Of a DNA stretch of 5,629 nt, positions 1 through 4,520 are shown in pieces. The notes under the pieces are model-generated. The model was not told the DNA's origin and ran no database searches. It saw only the letters and a list, made by a program, of their open reading frames with translations. Each line of letters begins with the position of its first letter. The first letter of the stretch is position 1. The DNA is taken from assembly GCA_022567015.1 (NCBI GenBank), contig JADFHR010000205.1, forward strand, positions 1 to 5,629. The letters are read 5' to 3'. The stretch comes from Pseudomonadota bacterium. GTDB taxonomy: Bacteria; Pseudomonadota; Alphaproteobacteria; Rhodospirillales; 2-02-FULL-58-16. A program made the translations under genes and the position numbers.

Positions 1-46
1 CTGAGGGCGGGTTTGTGCTAGGGTTTCCGTCTGGAGGATCGGGTCC

Positions 47-370
47 GTGAAAAAGCTCGTGTTGACGGGACTGTTGAGTGCCGGCCTCGTGCTGGCAGGC
101 TTTTCCGCCCAGGCGGGATACGGCCATTCCTACGGCCACGGGGGATATGGATACCATCACGGCCGCCACGGCGGCGACGGCGCTCTGATCGCCGTCGGGA
201 TCATCGGCGGCGCCATTCTTCTCGGCGCGCTCCTGGCCCCACCGCCGTATTACCGGCCGGCGCCGGTGGTCTACGCGCCGGCCTATCGCCCCACCTGTTA
301 TCGGGACAGGGTCTATCGCACCCTTGCCGACGGCCGCATCCAGTGGGGCGTGCGGACAAGGTGCTATTGA
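47..370 (+). CDS. Small exported Gly/His/Tyr-rich membrane-anchored protein, function unknown
   Basis: A 107-residue protein with a GTG start, chosen because a GGAGG Shine-Dalgarno lies at 33-37, nine bases upstream. Residues 1-23 look like a Sec signal peptide: two lysines, a hydrophobic core, then an A-Q-A cleavage motif before Gly24. Residues 24-43 are rich in Gly, His and Tyr, with five histidines at 27, 31, 37, 38 and 41. Residues about 46-63 form a hydrophobic, glycine-spaced segment long enough to cross a membrane. A Pro/Tyr-rich stretch (65-82) follows, and then a C-terminal tail with Cys84 and Cys106, which could form a disulfide. The likely location is the cell envelope, facing the periplasm. 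The histidine cluster could bind metal, but that is inference. I cannot assign a named family; similar Pro/Tyr-rich short exported proteins are common in alphaproteobacteria. It is convergent with the exonuclease gene, and its promoter lies at or beyond the window edge. Confidence 0.75.
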   Translation: MKKLVLTGLLSAGLVLAGFSAQAGYGHSYGHGGYGYHHGRHGGDGALIAVGIIGGAILLGALLAPPPYYRPAPVVYAPAYRPTCYRDRVYRTLADGRIQWGVRTRCY

Positions 371-420
371 CGCCGCCGTACCTGTCCCTTCACTTGAACT
401 AAATCGAACTTCCTGATCGG

Positions 421-1029
421 CTAAAGCCGCCCGGTTTCGCGCAGGTGGCGCAGGGCCTGCACGATGGCGAGGGAATCGGCGAGGGCATCGTGCTCCTTGC
501 GCCGGCCTGGCAGCCTGAACAGGGCGGGCAGCTTGGCGCTGATCACCTCGGGCGTGGCGATCCCGAGGAGGCGGGCGAAGCGGGGCCGGATGTCGAGAAA
601 TCTGGCCGCATCGATGGGGCAGGCGATGTCGTGGAGGGCGCAGTTCTCGTCAAGGGCGCTGTGATCGGCGCCGTTGGAAACGACGGCGGCGCCGTCGTCG
701 CCGACGAATTCGGAAAACGCGGCCAGGGCTTCGGGGAAAGAGACGCCGTGGCGGTCCACGTCGGCCTGGGTGATGCCCGTGAGGGAGACGAAATAGTCGC
801 TGAGGAGCGGGTTCTTGACGGGACGGACGTAGGCCGTGAAACGGTCCACTTCGGCAAAGGCGTTTCCGCCATCCACCCTGACGGCGCCGATCTGGACGAT
901 TTCCCGGTATTCGTCGGGGCCGCTCCAGCCCCGCGCCGCCGAGCCTTCCCAGGCGGTGAACTCCAGGTCGAAGATCGTGGTCAGGCCGCCCAGGAATTCG
1001 TGCTCGGACTCATCCGCCTGCGAAGCCAT
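421..1029 (-). CDS. DEDDh 3'-5' exonuclease, ERI-1/KapD-like
   Basis: A protein of about 202 residues with the DEDDh (RNase T/DnaQ superfamily) exonuclease fold. The Exo I motif is F-D-L-E, with Asp21 and Glu23. Glu43-Ile-Val-Gln-Ile-Gly matches the E-I-I/V-Q-I-G segment typical of ERI-1-like enzymes, and an L-T-G-I-T-Q segment lies at 83-88. Exo II is centred on Asp122 in S-N-G-A-D. Exo III is H-D-A-L-A-D, with His180 and Asp185, so all five metal-binding or catalytic positions are present. The family removes nucleotides from 3' ends of RNA or DNA using two metal ions; the substrate here is unknown. The start is uncertain. An in-frame ATG at 1041 would touch the only GGGAG (1042-1046) with no spacer, so I prefer the ATG at 1029, although its spacer of 12 is long. 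The gene is divergent from the MFS gene and convergent with the exported-protein gene, so it is probably monocistronic. Confidence 0.88.
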   Translation of the reverse strand: MASQADESEHEFLGGLTTIFDLEFTAWEGSAARGWSGPDEYREIVQIGAVRVDGGNAFAEVDRFTAYVRPVKNPLLSDYFVSLTGITQADVDRHGVSFPEALAAFSEFVGDDGAAVVSNGADHSALDENCALHDIACPIDAARFLDIRPRFARLLGIATPEVISAKLPALFRLPGRRKEHDALADSLAIVQALRHLRETGRL

Positions 1030-1153
1030 GCGCCCCCACATCTCCCGGCCGGACCGCCGGCCGCGGGGAACGTTAGCAGAAGTTGCCGTCCGGGGATATG
1101 TCTTGGCCCATTGTCGCGGGCCTGCTATCCAACACCGCGTGACCAGACCGCGC

Positions 1154-1186
1154 CGCCGCCGCCGTTGGGGGCGGCGGTGTTATAGT
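1154..1186 (+). promoter_or_regulatory. Candidate extended -10 promoter with adjoining GC-rich inverted repeat, for the MFS gene
   Basis: TATAGT at 1181-1186 is preceded by TG plus one base (1178-1180), which is the extended -10 arrangement. It predicts a transcript start near 1193, just before the GGAGG ribosome site at 1195-1199. No good -35 hexamer is visible. Instead the upstream DNA is an inverted repeat: 1154-1163 can pair with 1170-1179 (ten pairs, one G-T, six-base loop). That repeat could be an operator or simply a GCC-rich tract. Assignment is from sequence only. Confidence 0.35.
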
Positions 1187-1206
1187 AAAGGGACGGAGGC
1201 AGCGCG

Positions 1207-2433
1207 GTGCGCTTCAACAGACGCCTGACCACGTTTGCGTTCCTCAACCTCGGGCACGCTTACGATCATCTGTTCATGCTGCTCTATCCCACGGTCGTCC
1301 TCGCCCTCGGGGACGTCTTCCAGGCGTCCTACGGGGAATTGCTGGCGCTGTCCGTTTACGGCTTCGTCGCCTTCGGCGCCGGCGCGCTGCCCGCCGGCTG
1401 GCTGGGCGACCGCTGGAGCCGGCGCGGAATGATGATCGTATTCTTCGTCGGGATCGGCCTCGCCTCGATCCTCACCGGCCTCGCCCGCTCGACGGTGGAC
1501 CTCGCCGTCGGCCTGGCCCTGGTCGGGCTGTTCGCCTCCATTTACCATCCCGTCGGCATCGCCATGGTCGCCGAGACCGACCCGGCGCGGGTGGGCAAGG
1601 CGCTGGGCCTGAACGGGGTTTTCGGCAATCTGGGCGTCGCCTTTGCCGGCGTCACCGCCGGCGCGCTGACCGACATGATCAGTTGGCGCGCCGCCTTCAT
1701 CATCCCCGGCGTCGTCGCCGTGGCGACGGGCCTGGCCTTTGCCCTCGGCACCGCCGGCGCCGGCGAGAGACGGAGGGGGAGCGCCTCCGTCGCCGCCCCC
1801 GGCGTCGCGCCCGGGACGGTGCGGCGTATCTTCGCCGTTCTGGTGATGGCGACGCTCTGCGGCGGGGTCATCTTCAACGCGACGACGATCTCCCTGCCCA
1901 AGGTCTTCGATGACCGGCTGTCCGACCTTGCCGGGACGACCATGGGCATCGGCGGCCTGGTGACCGGGGTTTTCATGATCGCCGCCGTGGCCCAGATCAT
2001 CGTCGGGCACCTGATCGACCGCTATCCCCTGAAACGGATCTTCGTCGGCGTCGCCATGCTTCAGGTGCCGATGATGACCCTCGCCGTGTTTGCCTCGGAC
2101 TATGCCATGCTGGCGGTGGCCACCGGCGTGATGCTGCTGGTCTTCAGCGCCATCCCCATTTACGACACCATCATCGCCCGCTATGCGGCGGGTCACTGGC
2201 GGTCGCGGATTTACGCCCTCAAGTACACGGTGGGACTGGGTGTCGCCGCCGGCACGGTGCCGCTGATTGCCTGGGTGCGCGACGAAACCGGGGGATTCGA
2301 CGCCGTGTTCTGGATTCTCGCCGCCCTCGCCGTGGGCGTGGTCGTCAGCGCGCTCGCCTTTCCCTCGGTTGCCCGGCCGGGCACCGGGGAGCTGGGCCGG
2401 CGCCCCGATACGGTTCCCGCCCGACCGTCCTGA
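1207..2433 (+). CDS. Major facilitator superfamily (MFS) transporter, substrate unknown
   Basis: A 408-residue inner-membrane protein, the usual size for a 12-helix MFS carrier. The GTG start has GGAGG at 1195-1199, seven bases upstream. The N-half carries MFS motif A in the loop between helices 2 and 3 (Gly64-Trp-Leu-Gly-Asp68-Arg69, then Arg72-Arg73). A degenerate copy appears in the C-half (Gly267 to Arg277, with Asp271-Arg272). The two six-helix halves are joined by a basic, glycine-rich cytoplasmic loop at about 183-207. Tyr113-His-Pro-Val-Gly117 and the Asp20-His21 pair in helix 1 recall the fosmidomycin-resistance (Fsr)-like branch of MFS efflux proteins, but that resemblance is from memory of motifs and does not fix a substrate. 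Transport is probably proton-coupled. It stands alone between a divergent exonuclease gene and a 224-bp gap, so the context gives no substrate. The C-terminal tail (about 387-408) is hydrophilic and probably cytoplasmic. Confidence 0.9.
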   Translation: MRFNRRLTTFAFLNLGHAYDHLFMLLYPTVVLALGDVFQASYGELLALSVYGFVAFGAGALPAGWLGDRWSRRGMMIVFFVGIGLASILTGLARSTVDLAVGLALVGLFASIYHPVGIAMVAETDPARVGKALGLNGVFGNLGVAFAGVTAGALTDMISWRAAFIIPGVVAVATGLAFALGTAGAGERRRGSASVAAPGVAPGTVRRIFAVLVMATLCGGVIFNATTISLPKVFDDRLSDLAGTTMGIGGLVTGVFMIAAVAQIIVGHLIDRYPLKRIFVGVAMLQVPMMTLAVFASDYAMLAVATGVMLLVFSAIPIYDTIIARYAAGHWRSRIYALKYTVGLGVAAGTVPLIAWVRDETGGFDAVFWILAALAVGVVVSALAFPSVARPGTGELGRRPDTVPARPS

Positions 2434-2442
2434 GGCGGGAAC
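2413..2442 (+). terminator. Hairpin across the MFS stop codon, possible weak terminator
   Basis: GTTCCCGCC at 2413-2421 is exactly complementary to GGCGGGAAC at 2434-2442, giving a 9-bp stem with a 12-base loop. The loop ends with the TGA stop codon at 2431-2433. There is no run of T after the stem, so intrinsic termination would be weak; mRNA 3'-end protection is an alternative. Confidence 0.3.
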
Positions 2443-2556
2443 GATCGCCTGGAGGGGAACCGCAACGACGGGCCGCCGCCGGCGCCGCATGGCCGGTAAC
2501 CGTCTGGATAGTTTCGACGGGCCCTGGTGGCCGCTACGATCCATGGGAATTAGCGG

Positions 2557-2583
2557 TTGAACGATAAAGCGTGTACCTAATAC
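2557..2583 (+). promoter_or_regulatory. Weak candidate promoter upstream of the RcdA-like gene
   Basis: The 224-bp space between the MFS stop and the next gene contains a locally AT-richer patch. In it TTGAAC (2557-2562) and TAATAC (2578-2583) resemble -35 and -10 boxes, but the spacer of 15 is short. A competing pair, TTCGAC at 2513-2518 with TACGAT at 2535-2540, is no better. The region has no TTAA tetramer, so no standard CtrA box is visible. Nothing else is recognisable in this gap. Confidence 0.2.
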
Positions 2584-2657
2584 CAAGGGGCGCTGAGTTC
2601 CCCGGGCAGGGCGCCGGCAAGGGTGTGGGTTTGGGGTGAGAACGGAGCGCATATACC

Positions 2658-3092
2658 GTGGCGCGTGAACCGGAAGGGGAAACCTTCTCCGCGGTTATCG
2701 ACAAGACGTTCGAGGACACCCTTGATCTGTTGGTCGAGGCCCGGAACTACGCGGCCTATTCTCCGTTGGCGCGGGATGACCGGCGAACGCCGATGGAAGG
2801 GCTGGCCGTCGCCGGCTCGCACCTGCGGGTGACCTCGCGGCTGGCCGGGGTGATGGCCTGGCTGCTCTATCAAAAGGCCATCGGCGCCGGCGAAATCGAC
2901 GTGGCGGAGACACTTCGCACCCTGCCCCGGCTTGACGGCGTCGACCCCTGCCTCGACGACCGGAATGACAGGCATCTCGACCTTCCGTCAGGATTGCAGG
3001 GCCTGCTGGCGCGCAGTCATCGGCTCTATCTGCGCGTTGCCCGGCTCGACGCCATGATCCGCGAGGCCCATGCCGGGCGCGGGGAGGGTTAG
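2658..3092 (+). CDS. rcdA: DUF1465 family protein, RcdA-like ClpXP adaptor
   Basis: A 144-residue protein matching the DUF1465/RcdA family. Family signatures seen are F18-E-D-T-L-D-L-L-V-E-A-R-N-Y near the N-terminus, and the block around 56-80, L-R-V-T-S-R-L followed by W68-L-L-Y-Q-K-A and G-A-G-E-I. RcdA of Caulobacter is a small helical-bundle protein that acts with CpdR and PopA to deliver the master regulator CtrA and other substrates to the ClpXP protease. An equivalent adaptor role in the cytoplasm is inferred here. The two long helical blocks and the C-terminal helix (about 113-137) fit that fold; 92-110 looks like a loop. The GTG start is supported by GGAG at 2644-2647, ten bases upstream. 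It is separated by 224 bp from the MFS gene, so it probably has its own promoter, and it converges on the cyclophilin-like gene. Family assignment is fairly firm; the in vivo role is not. Confidence 0.85.
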   Translation: MAREPEGETFSAVIDKTFEDTLDLLVEARNYAAYSPLARDDRRTPMEGLAVAGSHLRVTSRLAGVMAWLLYQKAIGAGEIDVAETLRTLPRLDGVDPCLDDRNDRHLDLPSGLQGLLARSHRLYLRVARLDAMIREAHAGRGEG

Positions 3093-3113
3093 TGTCCTCC
3101 GAGGCCACTAATC
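3087..3113. terminator. Palindrome holding both convergent stop codons, candidate bidirectional terminator
   Basis: TTAGTG at 3089-3094 mirrors CACTAA at 3106-3111, and inside them CCT (3096-3098) mirrors AGG (3102-3104), with a single mismatch between positions 3095 and 3105. One more G-T and one G-C pair extend it to 3087-3113. The symmetry centre is 3100. The TAG of the RcdA-like gene (3090-3092) and the CTA (minus-strand TAG) of the cyclophilin-like gene (3108-3110) sit at mirror positions. With 15 bp between two convergent genes, this is the natural place for a shared terminator, although there is no T tract on either strand. Confidence 0.4.
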
Positions 3114-3482
3114 GAGGCGTTCGACGCGGATGGAATCGCCGTCCTTGACCGCGTTCAGGGCGCGCACATCGTCCACCGCGCGGCCCCAGATGTTGGTCGG
3201 CGCGGCGAGACGGATTTCGTCGCCCGCGGAAATCGGGGTCGGGCCGAAGCCGATGGCGATCGAGTCTCCTTCCACCCAGAACGCCAGCTCGCCGGCCTCG
3301 ACCACGTCTTTCGCATCGGCCTCCCTGGCGACGGCGACCGGAGTCGGGAAATAGACCTCCTCGCCCCAGGTCCGCGCCGTCGAGGTGAAAGGCAGGCTGT
3401 CGTAAATGGCGTCGGCTGTCGGCGTGTCGAACACCTCGGCGGTGATCTCCACCGAACCGATGGTCATCCTGAGCTTGCGCAT
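3108..3482 (-). CDS. Cyclophilin-like-fold protein (PF04126/DUF369-type)
   Basis: A 124-residue protein resembling the cyclophilin-like family typified by Thermotoga TM1367. Visible landmarks are the opening strand M-R-K-L-R-M-T-I-G, a W39-G-E-E-V-Y-F-P-T-P48 motif, and the E71-G-D-S-I-A-I-G-F-G-P-T-P83 segment. A closing N97-I-W-G-R region and I118-R-V-E-R strand follow. Members have the beta-barrel fold of cyclophilin, but prolyl isomerase activity has not been generally established for them, so none is claimed. It lacks a signal peptide and should be cytoplasmic. The ATG start is supported by GGAGG at 3487-3491 (minus strand), four bases away. It follows the NTF2-like gene on the same strand after 65 bp and may share its transcript. 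A weak internal promoter near 3510-3515 cannot be excluded. Its 3' end abuts the convergent RcdA-like gene. Confidence 0.82.
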   Translation of the reverse strand: MRKLRMTIGSVEITAEVFDTPTADAIYDSLPFTSTARTWGEEVYFPTPVAVAREADAKDVVEAGELAFWVEGDSIAIGFGPTPISAGDEIRLAAPTNIWGRAVDDVRALNAVKDGDSIRVERLD

Positions 3483-3547
3483 GCGTCCTCCCTAACCGGC
3501 TGCCGAAGAATTGTCATACGCCGCGCCGGTCGTCGCCACAGCGGCGG

Positions 3548-3952
3548 CTATTGCATGGTCTCGGACGCGTCGGGTTCGTCGTCTTCGGGCGGCGGCGGCG
3601 CCGTCCCGGCCTGGTGGTGGACCATTTTCCAGGCCCCGTCCTCGAGCACGAAGACGTTGGTGGCGATGAGGAACCCCTGGTCGAGCACCTCGTGGCAGAC
3701 GACGTAGGCCAGGTTCCCGAACAGGCGCGCCGTCGCCTTCCGGCAGCGGATGTTGGTGTCGTTGGGGTTGTCCAGGATGTCCCGCCAGCTCTCGATCACG
3801 TCCTCGCGGCCGGAAAGCAGGCCCCAACCCGGATGGATGCAGGTGACCTGGGCTTCCCGGGCCCACAGGGACTCCATGATGTCGATATTCTTGGCCGCGA
3901 AGGCGTGATAGAAGGCATCGTTGGCGAAAAGGACGGCTGCGGATTCGGACAT
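3548..3952 (-). CDS. NTF2-like (SnoaL/DUF4440-type) family protein
   Basis: A 134-residue protein with the layout of the NTF2-like alpha+beta cone fold. The N-terminal helix is A10-N-D-A-F-Y-H-A-F-A-A-K-N-I, followed by M26-E-S-L-W. The first strand ends at C38-I-H-P-G-W43, then comes G48-R-E-D-V-I-E-S-W-R. Three further strands (about 67-76, 81-88 and 95-103) end with W108-K-M-V-H-H-Q. This fold includes small-molecule isomerases and polyketide cyclases as well as non-catalytic binding proteins, so no reaction can be named. His40, His111 and His112 could line the pocket. The tail (117-134) is proline-rich and acidic, and probably disordered. The frame is open upstream to 4111, but family similarity begins right after the ATG at 3952, and a promoter-like TACAAT lies inside the upstream extension, so 3952 is the better start. 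The gene is divergent from DUF952 and leads the minus-strand pair. Confidence 0.85.
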   Translation of the reverse strand: MSESAAVLFANDAFYHAFAAKNIDIMESLWAREAQVTCIHPGWGLLSGREDVIESWRDILDNPNDTNIRCRKATARLFGNLAYVVCHEVLDQGFLIATNVFVLEDGAWKMVHHQAGTAPPPPEDDEPDASETMQ

Positions 3953-3988
3953 CCCATACCCCGATACGTCGTGGGCAACGTGGGCGCT

Positions 3989-4017
3989 ATTGTACCGCCC
4001 CCTGACGCGGGTGGAAA
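3989..4017 (-). promoter_or_regulatory. Candidate promoter of the NTF2-like gene
   Basis: On the minus strand TTTCCA (4017-4012, four of six matches to TTGACA) and TACAAT (3994-3989, five of six to TATAAT) are 17 bases apart. They predict a start near 3982 and a leader of about 30 bases before the ATG at 3952. The -35 bases lie in the bulge of an interrupted palindrome at 4007-4036. Confidence 0.42.
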
Positions 4018-4036
4018 CGCCCCTGAGGGCGCCCGC
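4007..4036. repeat. Interrupted GC palindrome at the NTF2-like gene promoter
   Basis: GCGGG (4007-4011) pairs with CCCGC (4032-4036), and CGCCC (4018-4022) pairs with GGGCG (4027-4031) around a CTGA loop. The two stems are continuous on the right side but separated on the left by TGGAAA (4012-4017), which is the complement of the proposed -35 box. It could be an operator; in GC-rich DNA it could also arise by chance. Confidence 0.3.
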
Positions 4037-4128
4037 TGTCTTTGCCCTCCGCGGCCGGGCCGGCGGTGGCGTGATTTTCCCCATTTGCCCCGCTCTTCGG
4101 GGAGGTCGCAAGGGACGGGCATTTCCGC

Positions 4129-4134
4129 TACTCT
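4129..4134 (+). promoter_or_regulatory. Candidate -10 box giving a leaderless DUF952-pyrD transcript
   Basis: TACTCT at 4129-4134 is -10-like and places the transcript start at about 4141, the A of the DUF952 start codon. There is no Shine-Dalgarno in the 35 bases before that ATG; the nearest GGAGG is at 4101-4105. No convincing -35 is seen at the expected distance (4106-4111 reads TCGCAA). Confidence 0.33.
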
Positions 4135-4140
4135 CGCGCC

Positions 4141-4506
4141 ATGTCCGGCGGCCCCATCTACCACATGTGCAGGCGCGGCGAATGGGAAGCGGCGCAGGCG
4201 AGCGGCGTGTACGCGGGCTCGTCCCAGGATGCCGCGGACGGCTTTATCCACTTCTCCACCGCCGCCCAGGTGGCGCTTAGCGCGGCCAGGCACCGCGCCG
4301 GACAGACGGACCTGGTGCTGCTGACCGTCGATGCCGCGGCGCTTGGCGGGGCGTTGCGGTGGGAGCCGTCGCGCCAGGGCGCGCTCTTTCCCCACCTGTA
4401 CGGACCCCTTCCCCTGGCCGCGGTGCTGGCCGTGGACGACCTGCCCCTGGGAGACGACGGACGGCACGTGTTCGCGCCGGATATTCCGGCGCCGGGCGCG
4501 GGGTGA
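4141..4506 (+). CDS. DUF952 family protein
   Basis: A 121-residue protein with the full set of DUF952 (PF06108) signatures: I6-Y-H-M near the start, E14-W15, the block G34-F-I-H-F-S-T40 followed by A-A-Q-V, a D57-L-V-L-L-T-V-D64 strand, R73-W-E75, and F83-P-H-L-Y-G88. The conserved His8, His37, Ser39, Thr40, Glu75 and His85 suggest a binding or catalytic pocket, but the family has no established biochemical function. There is no signal peptide, so it is probably cytoplasmic. Family similarity starts by residue 6, so ATG 4141 is the only reasonable start even though it lacks a ribosome site. Its TGA is embedded in the ribosome site of pyrD and only 14 bases separate the two genes, so they should form one operon. 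The DUF952-pyrD neighbourhood is, to my recollection, common in alphaproteobacteria. A link to pyrimidine metabolism is therefore possible but unproven. Confidence 0.88.
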   Translation: MSGGPIYHMCRRGEWEAAQASGVYAGSSQDAADGFIHFSTAAQVALSAARHRAGQTDLVLLTVDAAALGGALRWEPSRQGALFPHLYGPLPLAAVLAVDDLPLGDDGRHVFAPDIPAPGAG

Positions 4507-4511
4507 GGAGG
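4505..4511 (+). promoter_or_regulatory. pyrD ribosome binding site overlapping the DUF952 stop codon
   Basis: GAGGAGG at 4505-4511 shares two bases with the DUF952 TGA (4504-4506) and lies nine bases before the GTG at 4521. This strong site fixes the pyrD start and suggests that translation of the two genes is coupled. Confidence 0.7.
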
Positions 4512-4520
4512 CCGGGCGCC

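Noticed and set aside
418..429. CGGC-TAAA-GCCG hairpin at the end of the exonuclease gene, between convergent genes.
   Set aside because: A four-pair stem is too weak to call a terminator on either strand.
1046..1063. Seven-pair inverted repeat just upstream of the exonuclease ribosome site.
   Set aside because: It is made only of G and C in a GC-rich leader; without conservation data it cannot be separated from chance.
445..1185. A 246-codon open frame on the plus strand, opposite the exonuclease gene.
   Set aside because: No domain is visible; the minus-strand protein has all DEDDh motifs. The frame is a GC-rich shadow.
2490..2562. A 23-codon open frame between the MFS and RcdA-like genes.
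   Set aside because: It has no ribosome site at a usable distance and no recognisable feature; this is the chance tail of a frame running through the MFS gene.
1180..2652. A 490-codon open frame on the minus strand, fully antisense to the MFS gene.
   Set aside because: Its product is a low-complexity Gly/Asp/His/Arg/Ala-rich string with no domain, as expected from the mirror of GC-rich codons. The plus-strand MFS protein has clear motifs and a ribosome site.
4088..4102. CCCCG-CTCTT-CGGGG hairpin upstream of DUF952.
   Set aside because: A five-pair stem without a T tract is expected by chance in GC-rich DNA, and it does not follow a gene end.
3953..4111. N-terminal extension of the NTF2-like protein to 4111.
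   Set aside because: The extra 53 residues are basic and low-complexity, and a good promoter-like pair lies inside that stretch.
4359..4520. N-terminal extension of pyrD to an upstream ATG at 4359.
   Set aside because: It would overlap DUF952 by about 150 bases, adds Arg/Pro/Gly-rich sequence unlike any PyrD, and ignores the strong ribosome site before the GTG at 4521.
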